64,000 nt of DNA. Source: Schizophyllum amplum (Eukaryota > Basidiomycota > Agaricomycetes > Agaricales > Schizophyllaceae). The notes under the pieces were generated by a model, which worked only from the letters and a program-made list of their open reading frames with translations, had not been told where the DNA came from and ran no database searches. Shown piece by piece: positions 31,925 to 44,358 of the stretch. Made by a program: the position numbers and the translations under genes. The stretch is taken from the NCBI GenBank assembly GCA_007026445.1, contig VDMD01000008.1, positions 372,001-436,000 on the forward strand. The letters run 5' to 3'. How positions within the stretch are numbered: position 1 is the first letter of the stretch; every line of letters begins with the position of its first letter.

Positions 31925-34660
31925 ATGCCTAGCAGCCCTCCCAAACGACTGCCTTTCAGATACGACAAGAGCTTCATGGAAGGCTCCGTCGATGAAGCTC
32001 GAAAGGCTCTGTGTGCGCACATATATGACGTCCCCGAGATCTCGGTGGATGACTTCCTCGACAAGCTCATGCCACGTCGCAAGGTCGATGTCGCCACGCT
32101 CGTTGACATGCTATCCAAGAAGTCGCATTTCAAGCAGAAGTCAAAGCCGTTCACGCAAAAGCCTCCTCTTGACAAATCTGGCGTTCAAGGCAGACCCTGC
32201 TGGGAGGCATTTCGTCAGACGCCGGCGTCCCGGAAGGGCAGAGAGTCGGAGACGGCGGTCTTCAAGGGCTTGGAGAACGTCCATGAGCAGATCGCTCGTT
32301 GCTGTAGCAAAATCGACAAGAACCTTCGACGCACGAACAAGTGGAAGAGCAACGGCACGAAGACCCTCAAAGGCATTATCTACACGTCTGCGCAGCCCGA
32401 CGGTGTTCGTTTCTTGTACGACGAGGACAACGATAGCTGGGACAGCGCTGCCGTTACGGAGGAACATAAATTGAAGGACGGCCCTGCTGACGTTGTCGAC
32501 GTCAGTACCTTTTCCTAACACTTATCTAATATTCCCTGACTGGCATCTCCCAGAACCGCCAGAAAGTGATCTGGAATATGTTCCAAGCTATGCGTACGGA
32601 TCTCCGCCGTCGCGCTGTCCTCGCAGTCTCCATCGAGGACACCACCGTTCGACTGTGGCATACGAACCGCGAGATCATATTGGTCAGCCGGCCGTTCGAC
32701 ATGAATAAGGTGGGTTTGTTGTCATTCTCTTGCGATCGCCATTGATTTCGACTCAGAACTATGACATTTTTGCGGATGTATCTGCGCGCTTGTCCTTTGC
32801 CACTCGTGTCGAGCTCGGCTACGATGATACTATCACAAAATCGGCCGATATCAACGGCGAGCCGTCCTACCGCATCGTGGTCGATGGAACTGCGTATATC
32901 ACGGACAAGATCCTCGAGAACTACGCCGCACAAGATGGATTTGGACGCTGCACTCGCGTCCTGCGCGCTTTCGACGAGAAAAAGCCCGAGGAAGGCTCGA
33001 TCTACGCGATCAAGGACAACTGGATGGAGCGCGGCCGCGAGACCGAATTTCAGATCTACACTGGCATCATGGCCGCAATTCGCGCCTTTCCGTGGAAGGA
33101 GAAGTGTAGCGCACCCCCAGAGGATATCGAAGAGCTGAACAAGGGCAGCTGGAAGGACGCGGCACCCATGGATCCGCGGTACGGTCAAAACGTTGATCGG
33201 ACATCATTCTTCATCCCTATCCTCGCCGGGGTTCACGTCGAGACCAAAAGAGATGAGGTTGTGGTCGTGGACAGCACAACGGAGGTCATCATGGGAGGCT
33301 TCCGCCTACCCGACACGTGCAATTATGTGCACGTCCTTCGAGATGAGATCATAGCCGAGGAAGAGGGTATAACAAGTCTGCATGCCTCTCGTAGCCAGCG
33401 TATCGGCGTCGTCGGCGACGAGACGCAGCGCTTCGAGCCTCGTGCCCCGTCCGGATGCTTCAAGAACGCGACCATGTCTCGCGTGCACCACCGCTCGGTC
33501 ATGTATCTCGGCGAGCCCCTGGACAAGATTGAGTCCGCGTCCGAGGCCTTTGCGACGTTGTCTGACGCCGCTTATGGTGTGTCTTCTGGTCACTTCACGT
33601 CGCGCTCACTCTGACTGCATTTCAAGGGCTCTTCATCCTTCACCAGCTCGACTATTGTCATCGCGATATGAGTGCATACAATATCCTAAGGCGCAATGGG
33701 CGGGGCGTCTTGGCAGACTTCGAATATACGAAATTGGGATCGTGCACTGTCTGTTATGCTTGGAGAACGGTGAGATGTCGATTTGTATCTGCTGATGCAT
33801 TGCTCATACTTGTACGCCAGGGCACTGCAAATTTCATGGCCATAGAAGTGGCAATGGGATCGCGGTTACCGCAGCACGAGAAGGCGCAAGAGGTTCAGTT
33901 CCGCCGTCGAGACAAGGGCAAACGCGCAGAGAAGACGCTCTTGACTGAGACCCCTTGGCGCTTTCGGGAAGTTCACGACCTCGAATCTCTATGGTGGATT
34001 GCGCTTTGGCTCCTATTCCGCCATACCACCGAAGAGGCAATGTGGTCGGTATCGTACAGCTCTGCAATCCATCAGAGCTATTATACGAAGCTCTTTCCCG
34101 GCACTCTCGACGTATCGCAAAGGCGGACTTACTTGGAGCAGGCCGTCAAGCTCGACAAAGCCATCAATACCTTACCTCAGGCCTGGCAGGACGTCATGCA
34201 AGACAACCTCGAACTCTTCCGCAAATCGTTATACCTCTATTATGGGCGGGAGAACTCCGATGATCGTCTTCCGGCATACTTCTGGTACTTGGCGGACCGT
34301 GTCCTTTGCGAAGACGGGTTGGAACTTCCAGGAAAACTCATAGAGTTCACGTCACAACGACGCGCCGTCCTCCTAGAGACGCCTCCAGTCGACCCTGCCC
34401 AGATAGAGCCCGACGCCGCAATCGCTATCGAGCGCGCGGACGCGCACATGGAGGATGAAGGAGGCGATGAGCTGATGGACGAGGAATCCTCCGACGAGGA
34501 ACCTCTCGCCTTGCGGTACGGCAAGCGGAGCAGATCCGAAAGAGATGATGAGTCAACGTTAGCGGGTGCAGATGACGATATTGGGGAGGAGGAGGTGGGG
34601 GTGGATGGTCCTTCTGCATCGAAGAAGTTGAAGCACTTTCAGGCGCCCTCGGAAAATTAG
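31925..34660 (+). CDS. FunK1-type fungal protein kinase 1 (intact)
   Basis: Five exons with clean splices. The long N-terminal region includes the FunK1 signature around VIWNMFQAMRTDLRRRAVLA and TVRLWHTNREIILVSRPFDM, then FATRVELGYDDTI. The small lobe has a candidate ATP-binding Lys in IYAIKDNW. The catalytic loop YCHRDMSAYNIL carries an intact HRD with Asn. The next motif is LADFEYTK, a DFG variant with Glu, common in this fungal family. GTANFMAIEV resembles the activation-segment end, and HDLESLWWIALWLLFRH the alpha-F region. The tail is acidic then basic (SSDEEPLALRYGKRSR ... KKLKHF), possibly a nuclear signal. FunK1 kinases are greatly expanded in agaricomycetes; their substrates are unknown. 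A second copy follows in tandem. Confidence 0.88.
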
Positions 34661-35589
34661 CCTTCCGCGCATGCCGCATGATGTATAATTATACGGAGAT
34701 GCCATGCAATGTTATGTATGATCATGACATGTACTGTAAGATTTACTGGCCTGCTGCCTCAAGAGTCGAATACATTTTCTCGAAGGTAGCCCATCGAGGG
34801 AAAAGCGGCTGCTCTCGTATAATAATCGAGACAGAGACGCGAGAGAGCTTCCCCTTGGATGGGGGTAGGCCTTACGGGAGATACATCGTAGGATGGGTAC
34901 GACAGGGTAGAATACGTACTTCTGTACACCCGTCTCAGCACGATCTGTGATCAGCTCATAGACGACGTACACGAGACTGCGAGGATGCACCATCTCATGT
35001 TCACTTCATCTGTATGTGCATGGGACTGACTCCACGCACGCGCTATGAGTTCGTCGAGGTCTCTTGCCCCACGCGAGCGTCCTGGCAGCGTGCGCGCGCC
35101 CGTTTGACGACATTGGTCCTATCATCGCGGGGTAGGTCATGACCAACCGTGACGAAGGATGCAGATGCTTATTACAGCGAGACGAGGCGACGGTGGGAGG
35201 CAAGGCCTGCGCAGTGTGACCGTCGGCGCACATCATGTCCTAAGATTTAAAATTTCAGGCTTATGGTTCGGCGGGCCCGCCGAAGTCATGCTGGATAATC
35301 CCGACCGGTCTGCGATGCGCGCAAGTGACAATAAATGGTTTTGTCACAAGACCGAGCTGGCTCAAGAGCCTTGAAATTGAAGTCAGCGCGTAGTTCGAAC
35401 AAGGTGTGACCGTGGGAGCACCGAGACCGGTATCGTGACGTTGATCCATTGTCAATGCTGACACGTGCTTGTGATTGCGAAGTTCATTCTTTGCTGCCAC
35501 CACCTGGCCTAGCGTCATTGACTTTCTTGAGCCATACACTACACGCAACTGAATCTACCTTCGACAATCAAGTATTTGCCATGGATCAC
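34661..35589. other. Spacer between the two FunK1 genes
   Basis: About 930 bases. The 3' half (from about 35380) is recognisably similar to sequence upstream of kinase 1 (CACGTG, GCCACCACCTCG/GG, GACTC/TTTC...GAGCC), so the duplication included the upstream region. The 5' half shows nothing recognisable. Confidence 0.55.
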
Positions 35590-35720
35590 CTAACTCGGTC
35601 TTCGGTCAGGGAACACACGGCGTGGGGTGGCCCGACGAACAATGGATCTCTCGATCAATTTACGTAGCAGACAAAGGCCAATCTCTAATTTGAATCCGAA
35701 GCCAGATAGCCGAGTATATA
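35590..35720 (+). promoter_or_regulatory. Promoter region of FunK1 kinase 2, TATA box TATATAAAA
   Basis: Contains TGGCCCGACGAACAATGG, CTCTCGATCAAT, CAAAGGCCAATC, GCCAGATAGC and GAGTATATAAAATG, in the same order as upstream of kinase 1. The TATA element (about 35713-35721) immediately precedes an ATG that would lie upstream of a typical transcription start. Confidence 0.6.
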
Positions 35721-35830
35721 AAATGCAGACCTCGAAGAAGGTGTCCCCCGCTGCCATCGCTCCGCCACTCATTGGGACCAGCCATACAACGCCAGCCAGC
35801 AAGAACTCGTTTGGCAAGAGCCTCGTCACC

Positions 35831-38544
35831 ATGGGCGGTTCTGTAGAGGAGGCGCAAAAGTTGCTCTGTGCGCACATTCGGGATGTTCCCCAGATTATGG
35901 TCGACAAGTTTCTCACCCACTTCATGCCACCACCTCCAGTCGACGTGTGCGCTCTTGTCGACAAGCTGTCCCAAAAGACGCGGGTCAAGCAGCGCGGGAA
36001 ACCTTTCACGCAACTTCCACCGCTGTCTCTCGTCCATGGCGCCGAGTGCTGGGAGGCCTATCGTACGGAACCGGTGTTGCGCGCGAAGCTCAGCGCGTCT
36101 GTGAGGCCGAGGGACAGGGCGGAGAAGGCGATCTACTCGGACTTGGAAAACATCCAGGCTCAGATCGTTGCATGCTGGCGCGAAATTAATAACGCGCTCG
36201 TGCCGACAAACGATTTGAAGAGCAACGGCACCAAGCGTTTACCAGGCGTCATGTACACGTCGGCCGAACCTGACGGTATCCGCGTTCTCGTCAATCAGCA
36301 GCCCTCCTGGGATAGCGCTGCTGTGACTGAAGAGTATGAGTTGAGCGACAGTGATTCCTTGCATGTCTGTCATTCCTTGCATCTAGTTGTTCGTTGCTCA
36401 TTTCTCGTGCAGAATTTTCAGAAAATCGTTTGGAACATGTTCCAGAGTTTTCGTTCCGACGCTCGTCGTCGCTTTGTCCTCGGGGTAACTTTTGGGAACA
36501 CAACTGTGCAGCTCTGGCACATGAACAGGGAGGTCACTGTCGTCAGCCAGCCATTCGACATGAACAAGGTGCGTGTACGTTTGCCAATGCCAGATCGCTC
36601 TCATACTCATCCGATGCTTAGGGCTATCGGATCTTCGCTGACGTTTATGCGCGCCTTGCTTTTGCCACGCTCTCCCATCTCGGTTATGATCACACCATCA
36701 TCAAGGAAAATCGCAAGCAGCGCGACGGGAACCCATCATACCGCATTCTCATTGGTGCCGACGCCTATATCACAACCGAAAACCTGGCCAACTACGCAGT
36801 GCAGATTGGCTCTGGGCCGTGTACTCGTGTTTTCCGAGCCCACAAGGCAAACGAATCTCCGGAACAGGATATCTACGCTGTCAAGGACACCTGGGTGGAC
36901 GTTGGACGCGACCTGGAAGTCGACATCTACAACGGTATCATGCATGCGATCGATGACTTTGAGTGGGACAAGAAGTGTTCACCGCCGCCGAAGCACGTTA
37001 AAGAGCTCGACGAGGAAGAAGAATATTGGGAGCGGGCTGATCCCGCGGATCCGCGGTACGGGGAGCCCGGTCTCGACCGCAAGTCATTCTTCATTCCTAT
37101 CATTGCTGGGACGCGCGTCAGAACTGAAGACGGCTCGGAGGATAACACTTACAATATTATCTCAAAGGGCTTTCAAATCCCGGACGACTGCGCCACCCTG
37201 CGTATAATCTGTGACAAACCGGCCAGCGCTCCCGACGTCAAGAGGGGGAGGACTGCCACGCATGTGTGGACCATGAGCCAGCACACGGGCACTGTCGAAG
37301 CTGAGCAGGAAACGGCGGAGCCCCGCGCTCAAAAGGGATGCTTCAAGCGGAAAATTGGTGCGCGTGTGCATCATAGAACGGTGATGCAGTGTGGAACACC
37401 CATGGATCGTATCAAATCCGTGTCGCTCGCCTTCAAGATACTGTCTGACGCATCGTACGGTGAGCTTTCAACATGTTGATACAACGCCTTCACTTCACTC
37501 ATTATTTAGAAGCCTTGTTCATTCTACATCAACTGAGACTATGCCATTGCGACATGAGCCCTTACAACATACTAGACCATAACGGTCAAGGAGTTCTTGC
37601 TGATTTTGAGTACACGAAGCACTCGTCGTCGAAAGTTCTGCAAACATGGAGGACGGTGCGTAATTTTATTTTCACAATATCCCGAGTCACTGCAAGTATT
37701 GATCGTATGCATACAGGGCACTGCCAACTTCATGGCCGTTGAAGTCATGACAGGAACTCATATGAGCATACACACGCTACAAAACAAGCGCGTCGCGGCT
37801 CTTAAGGAGGATTCCGACGTGTCTGGAGTCGTTCCTGGAGTTATCGCGACGTTCATGACCTCGAATCTATCTGGTGGATCGCCCTATGGCTTCTGTGTCG
37901 CCACACCACCGAAGCGGACTTATGCTTTCCTCCGTATCAGCTGGAGGCTCACAAGAAGCTTTACCCAACCCTATTCCCGGGTATTATCGTCGCCTCAGAG
38001 CGTTCGCAATACGTCAAGGGCGCTGGCAAGCTCCAGGATGCGATCGACCTTCTTCCGCCTATTTGGGGCAGCGTCATGGGCGTTCCCTCTGAAGCTCATA
38101 CGCAATGATCTGGCGCTCTTCCACATGCGGAAGAATCCCAACCAGAGGCTCATTTCTACGCTGTGGTGGGAATTTCATAGCTGCCTCTGCGCCGCGGGAC
38201 AAACGCTTCCTGGGGAGCTGTTGGAGTTCGCGTTCGAAGGTCGTAGACCTTTGGTAGAGAAGCAGGAGAGCGACGGGTCGCAGGCATCTCAAGCAGCCCT
38301 CCCCAGGAGCTAGATGTGAACGAGGAAGCGACACCCATGGAGGACGGCGAGACGGCATCCGATCTTGAAAGCGATAGCGAGTCGGATGGCGAGCAGATGA
38401 CGAGTAACTTCTCTCTGGTCCAGCGCGTTCAAGCGTGCGCGCTCCGACGAGGATGACGCAACTACGTTGGCTGGGGATGAGGTAGCAGCTTTCGAGGACA
38501 GCGACGAGCGCCGCGCCGCTAAGAGGGCCAAACCAGAGATGTAA
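35831..38544 (+). pseudogene. FunK1-type protein kinase 2, decaying tandem copy
   Basis: Parallel to kinase 1 exon by exon: VIWNMFQ appears as IVWNMFQSFRSDARRRFVLG, then LSHLGYDHTI, IYAVKDTW, LADFEYTK and GTANFMAVEV. The catalytic loop reads LCHCDMSPYNIL, so the HRD Arg is Cys. After GTANFMAVEV the homology changes frame at about 37810-37830 (SWSYRDVHDLESIWWIALW), again near 38095 (NDLALFHMRKN), near 38300 (ELDVNEEATPMEDG) and near 38425 (KRARSDEDDATTLAGDEV), ending in KRAKPEM at 38544. The ATG used by kinase 1 is not conserved here; the first plausible ATG downstream of the TATA box is 35831. Several frame breaks plus the HRD change suggest decay, though sequence indels could explain some. 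Confidence 0.75.
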
Positions 38545-38609
38545 ACATATTTAGCTATGTTATGTATTGCGAAGTTACAGTCTGTATGTTTATGCTCCTC
38601 AAGAATCCT

Positions 38610-40426
38610 TTAAGCTTCCTGAACCCGCTTCCTCACCTCCGAACCCCAACCAAACATGGCAACCACGGCTGCACCTGCCAAGCATGACCCAGTATATAAG
38701 ATCATATTTCGAATCGCCCACCCGCGACTTGGAATCCCAATATCTAGCGCCGCAACCGAGGTTGCAGTCACATTCGTGGCCACATGCGTCTCAAGAGCTG
38801 TCGATATGGGCGTAGAAATATGTTTCCTAGTCCACGCGTTTAAGAGCAACCAGCCGAAAAGCGTAGTTGCAAGGTTGGGATCATCCTCTGCCGGAAATAT
38901 GGTTAACTATCGGTGACGATAACCCAACCGAAGAGCCACTTACTAGCGATGGGCCGGATGAACCCCGTCCACAGGGTGGCCCATCCGCCGCAGAACGCGC
39001 CGTACACAACGCTGAACGCCATCAGGCCAGCGAAGTTACGCGAGAGGACACCCCAGAGGACGAAGGCGGAAAAGCAGCCTGACAGGAGATTACCGAAAGC
39101 GAGCGCCCAAGGATCAAATCGATCTGAGAGTGCACCAATGACAAGACGCCCACATGCGGAGGCGCCTGTGCAGAGTGTCAGTACTAGACAGTTATACAGA
39201 GAGCGTACGCACAATTGAAGATTGTCAAAGTCAACGACGATTTGCTTGCACTGAGATTCAATTCCCCTGCGAAAGCTGACCCAAGAATGTCAATATTCTC
39301 GGGATCACATGGGACATCACAGTGACACGCACTTGGCAGCCAGACCAGCGGTACGAAGTACCCAAATGCATGCAGCGAGTTCGCGGCAAGTAAGTACTGG
39401 AATGAGCGCTCCTTGTACCAGTCTTTGCGACTCCTTGGTGCTGGACCATGCACATGGTTGTGCGTATCCGGAAATCTTTCTTTGACGAAGGGCAGTACAG
39501 GAACCAGTAGCACCAGCAAAGCCACGGCGTAAATCTTCATGGTAGTTGCAATCCCATAACGCGCAATGAGTCGTGGGGATGTGAGCGGAAGTATGATGCC
39601 CCCAGCTGACGATCCTGTATATATACAAGTCATTCCTCTGTACAGTGTCTATGGGCGGTCTGACTTACCGGCGAACATAACTCCATTCGCGAGGCCGCGC
39701 CGGTCGAGGAACCATTGCGACATGTAGCTTATTGTGACCACGTAGACAACGGCTTAAGAGGAGGTTAGTACTATACAGGCGAGGCTAATTAACAGCGTAC
39801 ATCCTCCGAATGCGTATAGAACACCCTGTAATGCCAGCAATTGCGCTGCCTACATCAAGGTGATGTCAGTTTTTTTAATAGGTCGGTGCGCCGTCGAAGA
39901 CTTGCCGTCTGAGCGTAGCTCGCGCCGAACATGCTAGCGAAGCACAGCATCGTGCCAATCCACAAGAGCGGACGGCGGTATGGCGGATAGCGTCGGACCA
40001 CAGGTTCGATCAAAGGAGCTTATGGATGTCTCGTTAAAGACGCGTATGGGCAGGCAAGATACGGAAGATACGCACTAGCACAATACATGATGCCTGACGC
40101 TACTGGGCCAACAAGGGCTAGCAACGTCTCCTGCGATGAGAAACGAGGATCATCCAAGTAGACTGCGTAAAATGTAAAGAAGGTCATGCTCTGGTTTGGC
40201 AAGACACTGACCACTCAAAAACGACCCATAGGCTTCTGGGAAGCCCCAAGTGATCGATTCTACCAAGCAGGCTGCAGCTAGCTGGAGAAGCAGACGCCCC
40301 CCGTAAGTCGAATTGCATATAGCCTGAGGGAGTGAAAAGACCTACAAAAGACCATGCGCCAAAGCCCCGATCCACGGGTGGAAGCTGGGAGGTGTTCGAG
40401 GTCCAAGTGGAGAGCGTCGGGCTCAT
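38610..40426 (-). CDS. MFS transporter, monocarboxylate-transporter-like
   Basis: ATG 40426 gives MSPTLSTWTSNTSQLPPVDR then GFGAWSF, and after an intron LAAACLVESITWGFPEAYG, the first membrane segment of fungal MCT-like carriers. Further exons give VYLDDPRFSSQETLLALVGP, a segment around RRPLLWIGTMLCFASMFGAS, VVYVVTISYMSQWFLDRRGL, GSSAGGIILPL, a loop with HVHGPAPRSRKDW, ACGRLVIGALSDRFDPW and VLWGVLSRNFAGLMAF, and a last exon with TPISTALET ending EVRKRVQEA at 38610. The RxGRR-like loop (ALSDRF) and DRRG motif are typical. Substrate unknown (carboxylates or riboflavin-type solutes in this family). About eight introns. A degraded copy is at 48.2-48.9 kb on the other strand. Confidence 0.78.
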
Positions 40427-40945
40427 TACGCGGGACAAGCTTCGGCGATCATCTCACTGTTCACATACACGGTCGAAGAAGAGCGAGGCAGAGGGGTGAG
40501 GGTGGCCAATTCGAGCCGAATTTCGAGAGCTCGGCGAGCTTTCGCAGAGGGGCGAGGCCGCCAGCTGAGTAGCGGACATGACCTGCTCGAGTCAAGAGGG
40601 CTGCGTGTTCAGAACTACGTAAGTCGAGGATCCGCGCCTATTGAATATTGATCATTGGCCAGGAACGCTGAACAGGCGACTGCGATAATGCGCGGTGGCC
40701 CGGGGTCGTCGCAGTGAGCGTCGAGTCAGAGGCAGAGGCAATCGGCCGAATAGGCGTCTGAAGCCGATAACCCATGTGCCGCCACGTTCTGCTTGTGGGT
40801 CCATCAAATGCGTTACGCGATGCGATGTTTGTGCGAAGTCGAAGCAGCTGGTTCGAGGACGATATCAAGGTCGAAGGAAGAACCGATGACGGCGGCGATG
40901 CTCGAGGATCACCAGCTGCGCAGCGTGGGTGCCGGATGAACGATG

Positions 40946-43900
40946 TTACAAGGTACTGCGAGACAGTATAAGATTGAGAGAACAGTAGTGCAGTAGTTTT
41001 CCATGACATGAAATGCAAATGCATGTATGCGAGACCTGCAAAGGCTCCACCACCCCCTCCCACCCTCCTGCGAGTGCTTCCCACTCGTGCTCACATAGCC
41101 ATCCCTGTATACCCGCCCCTTCGCCCTCATCTTCGTCCTCCGCGTGTTTCGCGTTCGTCTTCGCCGTTTCTGGTGCTGCTTCGGTCTTCGTTGTTGGTGT
41201 CGAATCTGCCTTCACCGGCTCTGATTCATGGGCTTCGGACTTATCCGCCTCTGGTTTGTCCGCCACCGCCCGACCGATACCGGAGTTGTCGGCGACACGG
41301 GCACAGAAGACGCAGGAGCGGGCGCGTCCGAAGACGCCGTACTCTTCATCGACGCCGCCGAACTCGCCATACTCGGGGTCCGCGTGAAGAAGGAGAATCG
41401 GCCCCGGCTTCGGGGATTCCACCGACGTTTTTGCCAGGTCAACGGACGACTTGCTCGCCTCCGTCGTCGGGCTGACAGGTCCACCGCCGTCGGCTCGCCA
41501 TCGGCGCCCACAGGCACAGAGGCGCCCTCCTGGCCCTTCGAAAGCGAGAACCGCGGTGCACGCGAGGACAGGTACGCGCCCCACCCGCTCAAGCTCGTTC
41601 GCGCGCCGCCCGACCCAGTTGACGATGATGTCGATGATCGCTGCGCCAGCGATGGTCGGATCTCGCCCTCGATGTCCTCCTTCGTCACCTCCACGGGCGT
41701 TGCGGTGAGATCGGATGAACCAGATGACGGTCCCGCGCCGGGGTTGGGCGATGGTGGTGCGGACGGGCGTGCGTTCCAGCGTTCGCGCACCCCCGCGACA
41801 GCGTTGAAAAAGTTCGTCGAGCCGGTTGTCAAGGTGCGGGCGACGGCTTCGCGGGCAGGCCAATTGTTGGTCGAGCTTCAAGTCTTGGATGCCCCTCCGA
41901 TAATCGCAGACCGATATCAGCCACACTGACGGCTTGTCGACACATGGATGTCTAGCTCGAGAGTGAGCAAGAGTAGCACAAATCGAGACGTGAAGATGTA
42001 CCTCGGCTCGACAATGTCGAATAGAGCAGAATCGGTGGTGCGTTCCCAAAGCTCATAGACATTCGTGGCTCTGAACTCCTGCAACCAAAGCGGGTTGAAG
42101 TCTGACGTTTCCCGCTCAGCTAGATCCTGACTTTTGCAGAAAACCAAACGCACCCATCCAAGGTGTCATATCAGGTGTACCAGGAGAACCAATGGCATGC
42201 CTCCTTCGCGACGAAGTCCTGGTATCGCATCGAGGCCAGCATAGCGAGATGTATTCCTCGAACTGCACCATCAAAAAAGAACTTGCCGACATTGCCTTGA
42301 CACACCTTCACACGAAGATAGTCGTCGCTGCCTTGAATCTGTACCCTTGTAAGCAAGGATCTCGATCGAGCGTAGAGCTACTGACTGCATTGCTGGTTGC
42401 ATCGGGCCATCCTCTGTCTCAGCGTACCCCTCGTTGACCGCCTGCACAATGTCATCCATCCATTTTCTATCGCCGGCGTCAACGATGCCATCTCTCCAGA
42501 TTCGGGTTTCTGAACTCGAGGGCGCCGTTTCCAACTTCAATACAATATCAGCACTGGGCTCTCGTCATTAACGTATCATGTCACACACTCACATTTACGA
42601 GCAAGTCACGCAGTTCTGCTGCGTCACGATCGAGTTTGTGCTCCCACATAGCCAGGTCGGGGTATCTTTCAGCATGTCTAGTTGCTGCAATGGTATATAG
42701 GGTTGGAAGAAGGAGTCCTGTAAAGCGAGTCAGCCTTCTGACATCAAGGAAGACCATGCAAAGCTAACGCACCTTCCCGAAAATGTCGAGTGGGAAACCA
42801 AGATATGCCATCATGCTCTTGCGGTCCGATGTCTTCAGCGAGGTCGGCTTGGACAAAGTGGGTGCACGCGCAGCGATGGGCGGCGAGCCGCATCCTCAAG
42901 GGTCTGCAGCAAGCCTGCGGCATGTAAGCGATATACACACGAATGCCATGAAGTACTGACCAGGAATGAGAGATATCAACGAATACTGGTACGTGCAAAG
43001 GCGCTCGACCGGATAGCCGCTGAACATTATCTGAAGAACAAGTTAGTTCACCATGATGGCAGCGAGGCAAGAACGTACTCGTTTCTGCAACATCAAAGTC
43101 TTGACCAGGACAAGCGTCCGCTGGCGGAACGTGTGCACGAGCTCGCGCAGGCTGGTCCCCATGAGCAACCCGCTCTCCGTCATCTGACTTCGCAGTGAGG
43201 CCTCCAGGGACTCGCCAAACGCATCGAGGATGCTGAGGTCGGTAAAGTCGCGCTGGTGGAACAGTGCCGTCGTGACGACGCCGAGCTTGTCGCGTATGGG
43301 GCCGAAGATGGGCTTCGAGGCGAGGACGACGACGGCCTTTTGGACTGTTGACCGCACGACGTCGGGCATTTGACCTGCAGGGCGGATGCGGCGATTTGCT
43401 GGTTGCATCTGGGAGGGTGTCAGGTGTCGGACGGAGCGGGGCTGAGTTGCATACGATATGCCGAACACGGTGGTAGGTTTGGGCCCCGTGGGCACGAGGT
43501 GGAAGTAGGAGTAGTCTTCTGCACTCTGAGCATGGTGAGCAGGACCAGACTAGTCTCGCACTCCGCACCAAGTGGGCACCGTCCGGCAGCGCAAGGAAGG
43601 GCAAGATCTTACGACCTCCTCGTCGTCAAACACATCTCCGCGCGAGTACTCGATTTTCGGGCCGACCTGGGAGTGTCAGCATCACCTGCGATGTCGCTTC
43701 ACACCACGCACAATATGATTAAAGTCCACCAGGGCGATGCCTAGTATGATCGGCCCTCCGCCGGGGAGCACGAGCATCGACTCTGGACGCGCCTTTCGCG
43801 ACGAGGAGCCGGTGGACGCAATGGACAGGTGTCGTCCATGCTCGGCGGGGTCGGGGGATATGGGCGGCGCGTACGCCTTGGCGTCTGCCTCGGTCGCCGG

Positions 43901-44197
43901 CTCCTCCTCGATGGAGGTGTTCGCGGTGCTGACCGGCGATTGCTGTCCGCGTTCGTCGACTTCTGAGCTCAGGTCGGAGGAGAGCGTGTAGGGGTGCGAG
44001 TCGCGCTTGGAAAAGACGGTCGAGTCGCGGGAGCTCGCGTAGACATGGCCCTGGGTCGAGTTCCGCGCAGAGGCGGCGGGCGAGGAGAGGGAAATAGAGC
44101 GCTGGGACGCGGTCTCGTCGTCGTCATCAGGTTGGAGAAAGTTGGCGATGTTCGCGGCCTCTAGCGACGGCGAGTGCGGTTCAGGATCGGCGGACAT
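40946..44197 (-). CDS. AVL9: AVL9 homolog, late secretory pathway (DENN-like) protein
   Basis: ATG 44197 starts MSADPEPHSPSLEAANIANF and a long Ser-rich tail. The core then follows: ILGIALVDFNHI|VGPKIEYSRGDVFDDEE, LPFLALPDGAHL, YSYFHLVP, STVQKAVVVLASKPIFGPIR, ALFHQRDFTDLSILDAFG, GLLMGTSLRELVHTF, MFSGYPVERLCTYQYSLISL, MMAYLGFPLDIFGK, and near the end ERTTDSALFDIVEPRHPC, EGIQDLKLDQQLA, TLTTGSTNFFNAV. These are hallmarks of Avl9, needed for exocytic traffic from the Golgi in yeast. The C-terminal third is low complexity. One-base shifts are needed near 43610, near 42890 and near 41470, none at a splice site. In a gene this conserved, indel errors are more likely than loss. Confidence 0.88.
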
Positions 44198-44358
44198 GGT
44201 GGTGGAACGGAAGGCGAGTTCGCCGTCGTTGCCGACTCCGCGCGCGTCGTAAGCCACGTGCTGGCGGCGGTGGCGCGCGGCTTGAAATGGGGTTATCAGG
44301 TTTGCTCCTTGCTCTTGACTTCCATCTCTTTTCTTGTCTTTTCGCCGTTCCCCGTCCC
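44198..44358. promoter_or_regulatory. Short bidirectional promoter region, AVL9 / secreted protein
   Basis: The two start codons point away from each other with only 161 bases between, so the intergenic must serve both. It includes a pyrimidine-rich tract (44300-44350) upstream of the plus-strand gene. Confidence 0.45.
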
